A stretch of 64,000 nt of DNA from Beijerinckiaceae bacterium (GCA_030684835.1 JAUXWZ010000131.1:1-64000); one strand, 5' to 3'. Shown: positions 15,992 through 25,021, counted from the stretch's first letter. Made by a program: numbers and translations. The notes: generated by a model from the sequence alone, not told the origin.

Positions 15992-17026
15992 TTAATCGGT
16001 CAGCTTTATGATTTTGCGGATACGATTAATGACCGCCGGATCGGTCTTGTAAGCGGTGGCGATGATTTCCTGCGCCTGCTCGCCCCAAATTGGGTCGATT
16101 GCGAGCCGCCCCTTCTGGGCGTCGGCGATAAGCTCCGGATCTTCTACGGATTTCCGAAAGGCTGTGCGCAATATCCGAACCCTGTCTGCTGGAACGCCGG
16201 GAGGCGCGATAAACGGGCGTCCCAAGGCAAGGCGCGACAAGAGAACTTCTACGATCTGCTTGTCCGCAGGCGCGGTCACCGCCTCAAGAATCGTAGGCAC
16301 ATCCTGATGATTAGGATCGCGTTGGGTCGCCAATTGCATCAACAGCTTCATTTCGCCTTTGTTCATTTTATCAAGTACATAGGCGCGACCGTTGCCCGAC
16401 CAGCCACTCATGAAAAGACCGTTGAGTTCGTCTTTCTCGACAGCGTTAAAGACTTCTGGCTGTCCCTTGTAGCCGTACACGATCTTGAATTTAGATCCTG
16501 CAAGCTGGTTGAGAAGCCGCGGATACATGGCGGGATCCTGCTCAGGACCTTGAGAGCCGACGATGATCTCCATTTTCCGCATGTCATCGAGATTGTTCAC
16601 CGGCGATTTGGAACTGAGTACGACCATGCCCGTTTCCTGCATCACACTCCCGATTTGGTGAAAATTAACGGCTTCGAATTGCGCTTTTGATTCCGCACCG
16701 TAGAGAAGCGGCGCAGTCTGTATTCCACGATCAATCAGGGCAATCGTGGAGCCATCCTTTGGAGCGACATTATAAAGATAATTAGCTGCGCGTATCCCGG
16801 CGGCGCCGGGCATATTATTGACTATGATGTTGGGGTTGCCAGGAAGATGTTTTGACATATGACGTGCAAACATTCGCGAATACGCGTCGTAGCCGCCGCC
16901 GGGGCCGCTACTGGTGATGATCACCATGTCGCGCTGCTGTGCGCTCGCCTCCCAAACGCTGAGAGACAGTGTCGCGGCTAACGTTAAAGTGCCTAAAACC
17001 GAATTCACCGCGATTGACTGGATCAT
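15992..17026 (-). CDS. Tripartite tricarboxylate transporter (TctC/Bug) binding protein A
   Basis: A 344-residue periplasmic binding protein with an N-terminal signal peptide ending near SAQQ. The Bug fold is shown by SSGPGGGYDAYSRMFARHM, NMPGAAGIRAANYLYNVAPKDGSTIAL and the late PPGVPADRVRILRTAF. AAAAGGAGCTCAGG precedes the ATG. It is fourth of four tandem Bug genes read leftward and abuts the ornithine-cyclodeaminase-like gene. No TctA/TctB membrane genes occur in the window, so it must pair with components elsewhere or act as a sensor ligand receptor. The ligand is probably a carboxylate, as for the family. Confidence 0.92.
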   Translation of the reverse strand: MIQSIAVNSVLGTLTLAATLSLSVWEASAQQRDMVIITSSGPGGGYDAYSRMFARHMSKHLPGNPNIIVNNMPGAAGIRAANYLYNVAPKDGSTIALIDRGIQTAPLLYGAESKAQFEAVNFHQIGSVMQETGMVVLSSKSPVNNLDDMRKMEIIVGSQGPEQDPAMYPRLLNQLAGSKFKIVYGYKGQPEVFNAVEKDELNGLFMSGWSGNGRAYVLDKMNKGEMKLLMQLATQRDPNHQDVPTILEAVTAPADKQIVEVLLSRLALGRPFIAPPGVPADRVRILRTAFRKSVEDPELIADAQKGRLAIDPIWGEQAQEIIATAYKTDPAVINRIRKIIKLTD

Positions 17027-17169
17027 CCTGAGCTCCTTTTATGGGAGAGTTGACGACAGGTTCTTGGGCTCCGGTCTGCTTGTCAAGCGTGCCGCCACAG
17101 CACTTTAGGCGATGATTGAAATTGGGGCTCTGAATTGCCTTCGCGATTTGCAAGAGGTCGAAAATACGT

Positions 17170-18192
17170 TCACTTCCCGTCGTAGATGCTGCGCACGCGG
17201 GCAACCACGTCCGCCGGTGACTTGAAGGCGCGCTCGACGATTGCGCGTATTTCGGCGCCGCTTGCGTATTGAACCTCAAGCTTACGCTTTGAGGCTTCCG
17301 CCAAAAAGTCCGGATCCTTGAGACTCGCCGCAAACGCCTCTTGAAGAGCTTTAAGCCGTTCTGCGGGAACCCCCGGTGGCGTGATGAACGGACGGCCCCC
17401 CACTTGCGGCGCGAAGAGAAGTTCGGCAATTTGCTTGTTCTCTGGCGTGTCGATGTAATCAAAGATCAGCGGCACGTCGGGCAATTCTGGATGCTTCGCA
17501 AGCGCCATCTGTGCGATGAGTTTGATGCTCTTTTTTTCCAGCCATTGCGCTCTGGTTACTTTCAGCGTGGACCAGAAGATGGCTGGATAACCCTCTACCT
17601 CGCCTCGCTCCACAGCCATCAGCGATTGGCTGGCGCCCTGATATCCCACGACGACCTTGATCTTTGTGCCGGCAAGTTCATTCATTGCGCGTGCGTATTG
17701 TGAACTGATGGAGCCTGTTACGCCCGCCATCAGCGTTTCGCGTTCACGAAGGTCCTGGAAGTTTTGCGTTTGTGAAGTATTCCATACGAAAGACAGCGAA
17801 ACCTCGCTGTTCGCAGAACCTATGTAACCAAGTTCCGTAGCCTTGAACTTCGCAGCTTCCGGCGCGAAAAGCGGCTGGAACGGAACAGTGTTTTGCACCT
17901 GCGCGATGACGGTCCCATCCTTCTTGGCCACGTTCGCGAGGTAGTTTGTGGCGATAAGCCCGCCAGCGCCGACCATTTGCTTGGGGATGAAACGTGGATT
18001 GCCAGGAAGGTGTTTTTCCATGAACGGTGCAATCAGACGTGCGTACGCATCATAGCCGCCGCCTACTTCGGACGCGATGATGAGATCAATACTCTTTCCC
18101 TTGTAGAAGGCGCCGACGTCTTCAGCCGCGCGTGTGAGGGTCGGAAGCGAGATGAATAATGCGCACAGCGCACCTAAACGGCTTGCGATCAT
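17170..18192 (-). CDS. TctC/Bug-type binding protein B
   Basis: A 340-residue Bug protein with signal peptide MIASRLGALCALFISLPTL ending at TRAAED. Family segments are ASEVGGGYDAYARLIAPFM, VGAGGLIATNYLANVAKKDG and PPGVPAERLKALQEAF. An upstream in-frame ATG would add 53 residues overlapping the neighbouring gene; GGAGCGG before 18192 decides for the shorter form. It lies 16 bp after Bug C and 143 bp before Bug A. The sequence is clearly divergent from its tandem neighbours, so these are old duplicates with probably different ligands rather than a recent amplification. Confidence 0.92.
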   Translation of the reverse strand: MIASRLGALCALFISLPTLTRAAEDVGAFYKGKSIDLIIASEVGGGYDAYARLIAPFMEKHLPGNPRFIPKQMVGAGGLIATNYLANVAKKDGTVIAQVQNTVPFQPLFAPEAAKFKATELGYIGSANSEVSLSFVWNTSQTQNFQDLRERETLMAGVTGSISSQYARAMNELAGTKIKVVVGYQGASQSLMAVERGEVEGYPAIFWSTLKVTRAQWLEKKSIKLIAQMALAKHPELPDVPLIFDYIDTPENKQIAELLFAPQVGGRPFITPPGVPAERLKALQEAFAASLKDPDFLAEASKRKLEVQYASGAEIRAIVERAFKSPADVVARVRSIYDGK

Positions 18193-18208
18193 GATTTCCG
18201 CTCCAGTC

Positions 18209-19237
18209 TTACTTGGGTTCGATGACGCTTTTGAGCCGCTGCCCCACGCTGTCCGGCGTCGTCGCGAAAAGATGGATGACCTTGTCAATTTCGCTCGCGG
18301 GTGTGGGTTCGATATCGAGCTTTTGCGAAGCTGCATCTTTCCTAAATGCATCGTCGACTATCATTCGCGCGAAGGCGTCCCGGAGCGCCTTCACACGATC
18401 GGCGGGAATCTGCGGCGGGGCAGCCACGGGGCGGGCAGCTGCTTTTTGCGCAAGAAAAAGCTCCATGACTTTGCGATCATCTTCATTGCGAACGAGATCG
18501 CTTGCCATTGGAACGTCCGGTAAATCCGAGATCCGATTGACGCCGACCTGAAGGAGAACGCGAACCTTCTTGTCGCGCAGATAATCGGGTCGCCGTGTCT
18601 TGACGTTCGACCATGACCAGTCGCCCATTCCTTGCAGTTCCCCGCGCTCCATCGCGAGCGTCGTGTCGGGTGTTCCACGATAACCGGTGATGACTTTGAA
18701 TTTCGTGCCGATGAGCGCGTTCAAAATGCGTGGCGTTGTCTCGGTGTCGATCGTCGCGCCGGTGCCGCCGACGACCATCTCTTCCTTCATCACATCCTGA
18801 ATGGAATGAAACGGCGACTCGTGCCATGCGAGGACGACGCCGGATTCGGTAGACAAGTTGCCAAGCCAATTAAACTTCGCAAGGTCGAATCGTGCGCCAG
18901 CGGGATTTGTGAAACGTGATGAGAGCACGCCGCGCTGAAGCAACGCGACGACACTGCCGTCCTTTGGCGCAACATTATAAAGATAGTTTGCGGCCTGCAG
19001 ACTCCCGGCGCCGGGCATGTTCTGCACGATGAGGGTCGGAGAGCCTGGCAGAAAGCGACCAAGGTGCCGGGCCATGAGACGCCCTTGTGCATCATAGCCG
19101 CCGCCAGCGTCGGCGCCGACGATCAATGACATCTGCCTACCTGCGTAGAATTGTGTCACGTCATCGCTTTGCGCAAGCGATTGGCTTGCCGCGAATGCGG
19201 CGCAAAAGGCGATAAGTGACGCGCGGAAAACTCGCAT
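18209..19237 (-). CDS. TctC/Bug-type binding protein C
   Basis: A 342-residue Bug protein. The signal peptide MRVFRASLIAFCAAFAASQ ends at SLAQSDD. Family segments are GADAGGGYDAQGRLMARHLG, NMPGAGSLQAANYLYNVAPKDG and PPQIPADRVKALRDAF. GGAGG lies close before the ATG at 19237, which excludes a start five codons upstream. It is second in the leftward binding-protein operon. The GGGYDAQ segment has Gln where most neighbours have Tyr, within the ligand-facing loop of the family; a ligand difference is inference. Confidence 0.92.
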   Translation of the reverse strand: MRVFRASLIAFCAAFAASQSLAQSDDVTQFYAGRQMSLIVGADAGGGYDAQGRLMARHLGRFLPGSPTLIVQNMPGAGSLQAANYLYNVAPKDGSVVALLQRGVLSSRFTNPAGARFDLAKFNWLGNLSTESGVVLAWHESPFHSIQDVMKEEMVVGGTGATIDTETTPRILNALIGTKFKVITGYRGTPDTTLAMERGELQGMGDWSWSNVKTRRPDYLRDKKVRVLLQVGVNRISDLPDVPMASDLVRNEDDRKVMELFLAQKAAARPVAAPPQIPADRVKALRDAFARMIVDDAFRKDAASQKLDIEPTPASEIDKVIHLFATTPDSVGQRLKSVIEPK

Positions 19238-19303
19238 CGTTTTTCCTCCCAATGTCGCGCGCGCTTTTTGCGCGCTGCGATTCCTATCGTGCCGCCAGTC
19301 CGC

Positions 19304-20311
19304 TTACTTGAAGACGGCCCGCACCCGTTCTACGACCGCCGGCGGCGTTTTGTAGAGAGTCTCCACCAGTGTCTGAATCTCGGCGCCTTCCATAGGCTCG
19401 ATATCGAGTCCTCGCAGTTTTGCTTCGGCGAGGAAGGCGGGGTCGTTCATGGTCGCCATGAAGGACTTCTGCAATATCGCGACAATATCCGGTGGTGTGC
19501 CCGGCGAGGTGATGTAGGGGCGTCCAAATTCCTGGGTCGCGAACAGGAGCCGAAGCGCAGCCGCATCTTCCGGCGTTTTTGCCAATGATGGCACATGCGT
19601 GACATCCGGTAATTCCGGATGCACCTTGGCGCCGTACTGCCCAACCATGACGACCTCCTTCGCGCGCAGTTTGTCGCCCATGGTGCCCTTCACGCTCGCC
19701 CATGTAATCGCGCCGATAGCATGGACCTCGGCCCGTTCCATCGCAAGATTGACCTCGCGTGTGCCGGGATAGCCGCTGACGATCTTGAACTTGGTGCCGA
19801 GGATCGCGTTCGTCAGTGTGGGAAAAGTGTTTGTTGCGCCGCCAGAACCGCCGATGATCATTTCACGCGTGAACGCCTGTTCAAACCTTGTCACCGGCGC
19901 CTTAGCGCTCGCGACCATGACCTGAGTTTCGCGAAGCGCGCTGCCGATCCAGACAAATTTGCGCGCGTCAAAACGGGCGCGATCAGGATTGAGGATTGCT
20001 TCCGAAGCTATCTGCGGATTGACGGCGCCGATCGAGGTCCCGTCCTTTGGAGCCACGTTGAAGATATTGTTGGCCACATTGAGCGAGAGGGCCCCCGGCA
20101 GGTTTTGGGGAACGAAAACCGGGACGCCGGGAATTTGCTTTGGCCAGTGTTGCGCGATCGTGCGTGCAAAGAGATCGTAGCCGCCGCCCGCGCTTGAGCC
20201 GATGATCATGCGGATCTGCTTGCCTGCGAATGCGTCCGACTGCGCATTACCGCTACTGGGAAGACCGGCGGCCACGGCGCACAAGACAGACATAATCAGG
20301 GGACGGGACAT
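19304..20311 (-). CDS. TctC/Bug-type binding protein D, first of tandem operon
   Basis: A 335-residue Bug protein with signal peptide MSRPLIMSVLCAVAAGLPS ending at GNAQSDA. Family segments are GSSAGGGYDLFARTIAQHW, QNLPGALSLNVANNIFNVAPKDG and SPGTPPDIVAILQKSF. AAGGAG precedes the ATG. It heads the leftward operon and diverges from the racemase-superfamily gene at 20418 across a 106-bp gap that must hold both promoters. Confidence 0.92.
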   Translation of the reverse strand: MSRPLIMSVLCAVAAGLPSSGNAQSDAFAGKQIRMIIGSSAGGGYDLFARTIAQHWPKQIPGVPVFVPQNLPGALSLNVANNIFNVAPKDGTSIGAVNPQIASEAILNPDRARFDARKFVWIGSALRETQVMVASAKAPVTRFEQAFTREMIIGGSGGATNTFPTLTNAILGTKFKIVSGYPGTREVNLAMERAEVHAIGAITWASVKGTMGDKLRAKEVVMVGQYGAKVHPELPDVTHVPSLAKTPEDAAALRLLFATQEFGRPYITSPGTPPDIVAILQKSFMATMNDPAFLAEAKLRGLDIEPMEGAEIQTLVETLYKTPPAVVERVRAVFK

Positions 20312-20417
20312 CGAATGACTCCTTCTTGCCGCGCAGGCTGGTCCGCGCTCTGGCTATGCAATCTTCAGCGATGCTAAGGTAGACTTGAATTTCCATCAAG
20401 GAGGGGGAGACGTAGGA

Positions 20418-21167
20418 ATGACCATGTCTCAGCAAAAATCGGGCCGTTTCCACCTCGGTGTCGTCAAACCTTCGAGTCGCGGCGAGGCCTCGCACCGGTT
20501 GCTCATGAGCATGTTGCCGCCGCAGATAACTGCGTCGGCCCGCTTTGCCCCGGTGAAAGAAGGGCGGATGGAAGAATTTGAAGCAGCTATTCCATTCTAT
20601 GAGAAGAGCGCCGAGGAATTGGCGAAGGAGGGGGCCGATCTTGTGCATCTTGAAGGCACGCCACCCTTCCTCATTCTGGGCTACGAGAAAGAGCGTCAGA
20701 CGATCAATGATTGGCAGCGCCGCTTTGGCGTTCCGATGTTTACATCCGCTATGTGTCAGGTAAACGCGCTGCGTGCGCTTGGCGCAAAGCGGATCGTCGA
20801 TGCGGGTTACGACCCGACCACCGGCCCCATTGCGCATCGCTACTTCCATGACGCTGGTTTCGACGTCCTCCATGTCGAGAAAGTTGACGTCGAGTGGACG
20901 GCGAAAGAAGACATCAACGACGAACAGGCGTTCGAGCTTTTGAGCGATCTGTTGAAGCGCTATCCCGCGGCAGACGGGTTATGCCTCCAGGGCAGCGGTA
21001 AATGGCGTTTGTCGGGTCTCATAGAACGCCTTGAAAGCACATTCGGCGTCGTCGTCGTCCATCCCGTGGCGGCGCGGTATTGGGAATTGCTGGACCGGTT
21101 CGGATTGAGCGGCGCACGTGAGGGCCTAGGCAAGCTTCTGTCAACAATGCCGCCGATGCATCGTTGA
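20418..21167 (+). CDS. Asp/Glu racemase-maleate isomerase superfamily protein 1, no catalytic Cys
   Basis: A 249-residue protein of the maleate cis-trans isomerase / arylmalonate decarboxylase type. Recognisable parts are LHLEGTPP-like strand ends (DLVHLEGTPPFLILGY), FTSAMCQVNALRALGAKRIV and the C-terminal GLCLQGSGKWRLSGLIERLE. In this superfamily two loops normally carry catalytic cysteines. Here the first reads GTPPF and the second QGSGKW, so neither has Cys. I use ATG 20418 behind GGAGGGGG; ATG 20424 is possible. It converges on racemase-like protein 2, with which it shares the same loop forms. Reaction unknown. Confidence 0.8.
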   Translation: MTMSQQKSGRFHLGVVKPSSRGEASHRLLMSMLPPQITASARFAPVKEGRMEEFEAAIPFYEKSAEELAKEGADLVHLEGTPPFLILGYEKERQTINDWQRRFGVPMFTSAMCQVNALRALGAKRIVDAGYDPTTGPIAHRYFHDAGFDVLHVEKVDVEWTAKEDINDEQAFELLSDLLKRYPAADGLCLQGSGKWRLSGLIERLESTFGVVVVHPVAARYWELLDRFGLSGAREGLGKLLSTMPPMHR

Positions 21168-21196
21168 CGGATCGTTCTTTTTTTAATCGACCGAGC

Positions 21197-21925
21197 CTAA
21201 CCTTGCGGCATCTTTTCGAGCAACATGCCATAGCCTGTCTGTGGCTTGATGATGCCGCAGCGGACCTGAATCTCCCAGCAGCGCGCGGTTACAGCCTGTA
21301 CAACGGGAACGCCGATGAGCTTTTCCAGCCGGTCAACGACGCGCATGGATGGCCACTTGCTGCCTTGAATGTACATCGCCTCGCCACCGGGAAAGCGCCG
21401 ATGAACGCTGACGAGATAATCGATCATTTCGTCATCGCTCAGCTCGCCAGTCTGCTCCCATGTGAAGGGGGCTTTCTCGATCTTGATCACGTCAAAACCG
21501 GCGTCTCGAAAGTAGTCTTCGACAATCGGTCCCGTGATCGAATCGTAGCCTGAGCCGACGATCCGCTTTGCGCCGACTGCCCGAAGGGCGCGGATCTGGT
21601 TCATGCCGGATGTGAACACGGGGATGCCGTAGCGATCCTCCCATCCTTTTACGATTCGTTGTTCGCCGTCGTAGCCATGCAGCATGAAGGGCGGGGTGCC
21701 CTCGGGATGGATCATGTCCGGTTTTTGCGCCGCCATTTCTGCGACGCCGCGGTCGTATTCCGGCATTACGGTTTTGAACTCTTCCACCGTGCCGTCCTTG
21801 ATGCCGCAATAAAACGTTTTCGTGCGGATGCCCGGCGGCAGCATGTCGAGGAGGGCGTCATGCGAGCCGGAGCCATGCGTTGTGGGCTTCACCATGGCGA
21901 CGAATTTTTCGGTAGCGTCTGACAT
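21197..21925 (-). CDS. Asp/Glu racemase-maleate isomerase superfamily protein 2, no catalytic Cys
   Basis: A 242-residue paralogue of the converging protein at 20418-21167. Shared blocks include VKPTTHGSGSHDALLDMLPP, DMIHPEGTPPFMLHGYDGEQ, FTSGMNQIRALRAVGAKRIV, SGYDSITGPIVEDYFRDAGFDV and YIQGSKW. Both loops that normally hold Cys are again Cys-free. Several features, such as the GTPPFxLxGY and W near the second loop, are common to proteins 1 and 2 and suggest a defined subfamily with its own chemistry. A 173-bp gap separates it from racemase-like protein 3. Confidence 0.8.
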   Translation of the reverse strand: MSDATEKFVAMVKPTTHGSGSHDALLDMLPPGIRTKTFYCGIKDGTVEEFKTVMPEYDRGVAEMAAQKPDMIHPEGTPPFMLHGYDGEQRIVKGWEDRYGIPVFTSGMNQIRALRAVGAKRIVGSGYDSITGPIVEDYFRDAGFDVIKIEKAPFTWEQTGELSDDEMIDYLVSVHRRFPGGEAMYIQGSKWPSMRVVDRLEKLIGVPVVQAVTARCWEIQVRCGIIKPQTGYGMLLEKMPQG

Positions 21926-22048
21926 TGGTTTTCCTTCCGATAGCGTCCGGGCTGTTCAACTTTGCGCATAGGATATCGGCCATGAGCGCAAGCGCAAGGG
22001 CGGCAGGCGAAGACATGATTGCGGGTCTTGTTGCAGCCAGCCGGAGCA

Positions 22049-22076
22049 AGTACGCTCCTTCCAACGATTTCGTACT
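22049..22076. promoter_or_regulatory. Inverted repeat in divergent promoter region
   Basis: AGTACG and CGTACT form an inverted repeat with a 16-nt spacer, so the arms are 22 bp centre to centre, about two helical turns. It sits 21 bp before the racemase-like gene at 22098 in the gap between two divergent genes. No regulator is encoded nearby. This is a candidate operator only. Confidence 0.2.
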
Positions 22077-22097
22077 CAGGACGACAGGGAGAAGGCC

Positions 22098-22838
22098 ATG
22101 TTTGGATGGCGCAAACGCATCGGCTACATCTCGCCAACCGTCATGGAAGTGCTTCCCTACGAGTTCTATCGCTTTGCCCCTGAAGGGGTGGGGCTTGTGG
22201 GCGTCACGTGCATGATCGACGATTGGCGGCCGGAAGAATTTGAAAAGGGCCTTGCGCAGGTCAAGAATGCTGCGGCCTATCTGGGCACGCGCAGTGTGGA
22301 TTTCATCATCCATGGTGGGGGCCCACTGGTGGTGGCGCGGGGCCCCGGCTACGAAGACATCATCGTCAAGGAGATTTCGGCGGCCGGTGGCGTGCCCGCG
22401 ACCACGGGGGTGCGCTCCGGCATGGAAGCGCTTCGCGCGGTCCGCGCCGAGCGGATTGTGATCGCCTCGCCTTATCCACCCGCGCACGATCAGGCGTTGG
22501 CTGGCTATTTGAAAACCTTTGGTTTTCAAATTCTCGAGGCGCGCGGCACAAACATGCCCTTCAAGGATATCCAGGTTCAACCGCCGGGCGAGATTTACGA
22601 ATTCGTCAAACGTCTCGTCGCGGACAATCCCACGTGCGACACGGTCTATCTTGCATGTCCCCAATGGCAGGCTGCGCAGGTCGTCGCCGCCATTGAGCAG
22701 GACACCGGCAAGACGGCTGTCGCTTATACGCACGCTAACTTTTATGCGGCTTGCAAGGGAATGGGCACGGCCTTCGCAATAGAAGGGCACGGCCGCCTGC
22801 TAGCTTCGCTACGTACGCAACACGCACAGGAGTCCTGA
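22098..22838 (+). CDS. Maleate isomerase/arylmalonate decarboxylase-like protein 3, one Cys kept
   Basis: A 246-residue member of the same superfamily but a different branch from the two upstream proteins. The first loop reads HGGGPLVVARG with no Cys. The second reads YLACPQWQAAQVVAAIEQ and keeps a Cys. One cysteine at the second position only is the pattern I know from arylmalonate decarboxylase, whereas racemases and maleate isomerases use two. A decarboxylase or related activity is therefore plausible. AGGGAGAAGG precedes the ATG. The gene ends 3 bp before a Bug binding protein and likely shares its transcript, so the imported acid may be its substrate. Confidence 0.83.
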   Translation: MFGWRKRIGYISPTVMEVLPYEFYRFAPEGVGLVGVTCMIDDWRPEEFEKGLAQVKNAAAYLGTRSVDFIIHGGGPLVVARGPGYEDIIVKEISAAGGVPATTGVRSGMEALRAVRAERIVIASPYPPAHDQALAGYLKTFGFQILEARGTNMPFKDIQVQPPGEIYEFVKRLVADNPTCDTVYLACPQWQAAQVVAAIEQDTGKTAVAYTHANFYAACKGMGTAFAIEGHGRLLASLRTQHAQES

Positions 22839-22841
22839 TCG

Positions 22842-23873
22842 ATGAAAGCTCTCAGCCTTCTGTCTTCGCTACTGGTCGCCAGCGCGGCGACCTCGGCGCT
22901 CGCGCAAACGCCCGCCGAATTCTACAAGGGCAAACCGGTGCGCATGGTTATTGGGGCCGCTGCAGGGGGCGGCTACGACGTTCCTGGTCGCATCATGCAA
23001 ATGCACATGGGCCGACATATTCCGGGCAATCCGACAATTGTTGTTGAGAACATGCCTGGCGCGGCCAGCCTCATCATGACCAACTTTCTTTATAATCGGG
23101 CGCCGCGCGACGGTACGGTCATGGGGATGCCGAACAATTCCGTTCCGCTGGAGCCTCGGCTGAGAATTCTCTCGCGCGACGGTGGCGATGTTCGCTTCGA
23201 CGTGTCGAAGTTCATCTGGATCGGGTCGCCGGTTCAGGAACCGCAGATCCTCTGGACCTGGTCGGCCGCGGCGCGGACTTTTGACGATCTCAAGAACAAG
23301 CGGGTTATTATCGGCTCGATGGCCGTTGGCGCGGACAATTACACGCTGCCGCTTCTCGCAAACCGAATTCTTGGCACGAAGATGGAAATTATCCCTGGGT
23401 ACAAGGGGACCAGCGACACGTTCGTCGCCGCCGAGCAGGGTGAAATTCAGGGCGGCGGAACGTCCCTTCTGAATTTGATGGTCAACCGCGGCGATTGGCT
23501 GCGTGACGGGAAGGCCGGGTTCGTCCTGAGCTTCGGCCTGAATCGCCTGCCGCAATTGCCGGATGTGCCGACCGCGGCTGAATTGGCGCCCACACAGGCG
23601 GATCGGGAGCTTTTCCGCTTTATCGCCATGAAATTCGCCATGTCCCGCCCGCTCGCGCTGCCCCCGGAGGTTTCTCAAGACAGGGTAGACGCGCTGCGGC
23701 GGGCTTTTGACGAAACGATGAAGGATCCGGCGTTCCTGGCTGACGCGAAGAAGATCGGCCTTGATGTCGACCCCGTCAGCGGCGTCGAAATCCAGAAGCT
23801 GGTGGAAGAGATCCAGGCGACGCCCCAGCCTGTCGTTGATCGCTTGCGGGAATTGTTGAGCGCCCCAAAATAG
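22842..23873 (+). CDS. TctC/Bug-type binding protein E
   Basis: A 343-residue Bug protein. The signal peptide MKALSLLSSLLVASAATSA ends at LAQTPAE. Family segments are GAAAGGGYDVPGRIMQMHMG, NMPGAASLIMTNFLYNRAPRDG and PPEVSQDRVDALRRAF. ACAGGAGTCC precedes the ATG. It starts 3 bp after racemase-like protein 3 and is followed by Bug F, so enzyme and two binding proteins form one transcription unit. Confidence 0.92.
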   Translation: MKALSLLSSLLVASAATSALAQTPAEFYKGKPVRMVIGAAAGGGYDVPGRIMQMHMGRHIPGNPTIVVENMPGAASLIMTNFLYNRAPRDGTVMGMPNNSVPLEPRLRILSRDGGDVRFDVSKFIWIGSPVQEPQILWTWSAAARTFDDLKNKRVIIGSMAVGADNYTLPLLANRILGTKMEIIPGYKGTSDTFVAAEQGEIQGGGTSLLNLMVNRGDWLRDGKAGFVLSFGLNRLPQLPDVPTAAELAPTQADRELFRFIAMKFAMSRPLALPPEVSQDRVDALRRAFDETMKDPAFLADAKKIGLDVDPVSGVEIQKLVEEIQATPQPVVDRLRELLSAPK

Positions 23874-23972
23874 AGGCTCTCAGGGGCTTGATTGACGACG
23901 AGCGGTTGTGTTCCGATAATTAAAACAACGTCACGCTGGCTGTTTGAAAAAGCCGCGGCAAGGGAGGAAGCG

Positions 23973-24968
23973 ATGTCACTTAAAGTGTGCCTGCTCGGCG
24001 CTGTCGCCGCGCTCGGTGTATCCACCGCGTGGGCCGACACCGGCGCGGATTTCTACAAGGGCAAGTCGGTTACTTACATCATTTCCGCTGGAGCGGGCGG
24101 TGGGTACGACACGTACGGCCGCCTTGTCGCCGAGTTCATGCAGCGCAATTTGCCAGGCTCCACGTTTGTAGTGCGCAACATGCCAGGAGCGGGCCACCTG
24201 ATCGGGGCGAACGCATTATACGCATCGAAACCCGATGGGCTGACCATTGGCTCGTTCAGCACGGGCCTGATCTACAATCAGATCAGCAAAAACTCGAAGG
24301 CCAACTTCGATCTGGCGCAGATGAGCTGGATTGGCAAGGCCGCGTCGGAGCCGCGCGTCGTCCTCATAGCGTCGCAATCGCCCGTGAAGACGTTCGATGA
24401 ATTCATGGCGTTGACGACGCCCTTGAATTTCGCCGCCTCGGGCCTTGGCAGCGCATCTTATCTTGAGATGCTGATGCTCTCGAGTACGCTCAAGCTGCCT
24501 ATCAGAATCCTCACCGGGTATTCCGGTAGCGGCGACCAACTCGCCATGCGGCGCGGTGAGATCGGCGGCACGATTGGCTCGCGCTCGTCCGTCCAGCAGT
24601 TCGTGAACAATGGCTACGGCCGGTTGATCGCGCAGATCGGCGGCACGGAGAAGGATGTGCCGCAATTGGCTTCAATGGTGAAGGACGAGAAAGCGCTGGC
24701 GCTTATTTCGTTGATTCAGTCGCAGGGCGATATTGCGCGCCTTACAGCCGGACCGCCGGGCATTCCCGCTGATCGTTTGACTGCGCTCATCGAAACTTAC
24801 AAGCGCGCGATGAATGACAAGGATCTGCAGGCGCGAGCTGACAAGTTCGGCTATCCGGTCGACCCCGCCTATGGTGAAGACGTGCTCAAGATTGTGAAGG
24901 CGGCGCTTGATCAGCCCGAGGAAACAAAGGCGCTCCTCATTAACGCTCTCAAGAGCGGCAAGGACTGA
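23973..24968 (+). CDS. TctC/Bug-type binding protein F
   Basis: A 331-residue Bug protein. The signal peptide MSLKVCLLGAVAALGVSTA ends at WADTGAD. Family segments are SAGAGGGYDTYGRLVAEFMQ, NMPGAGHLIGANALYASKPDG and PPGIPADRLTALIETY. GGGAGG before 23973 rules out a start 27 codons upstream. A 99-bp gap separates it from Bug E. A bidirectional hairpin terminator follows 11 bp after the stop. Confidence 0.92.
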   Translation: MSLKVCLLGAVAALGVSTAWADTGADFYKGKSVTYIISAGAGGGYDTYGRLVAEFMQRNLPGSTFVVRNMPGAGHLIGANALYASKPDGLTIGSFSTGLIYNQISKNSKANFDLAQMSWIGKAASEPRVVLIASQSPVKTFDEFMALTTPLNFAASGLGSASYLEMLMLSSTLKLPIRILTGYSGSGDQLAMRRGEIGGTIGSRSSVQQFVNNGYGRLIAQIGGTEKDVPQLASMVKDEKALALISLIQSQGDIARLTAGPPGIPADRLTALIETYKRAMNDKDLQARADKFGYPVDPAYGEDVLKIVKAALDQPEETKALLINALKSGKD

Positions 24969-24979
24969 GCCACAACGAA

Positions 24980-25005
24980 AAAGGCCCGCCACTCGGCGGG
25001 CCTTT
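24980..25005. terminator. Bidirectional rho-independent terminator
   Basis: AAAGGCCCGCC and GGCGGGCCTTT form a perfect 11-bp stem around ACTC. The stem ends in three T on the rightward strand and runs into five T on the leftward strand. It sits between the converging Bug F gene and the hydratase-lyase-like gene and serves both. Confidence 0.85.
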
Positions 25006-25021
25006 CAGCATCAATACGCGC

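Noticed and set aside
20384-20400. CTTGA-N7-TCAAG inverted repeat before racemase-like gene 1
   Set aside because: Arms of only five bases; expected often by chance and it overlaps the likely ribosome-site region.
21177-21188. T-run between converging racemase-like genes as an intrinsic terminator
   Set aside because: No stable stem directly precedes the run of T; the nearby CGATGCATCG palindrome is too short and badly placed.
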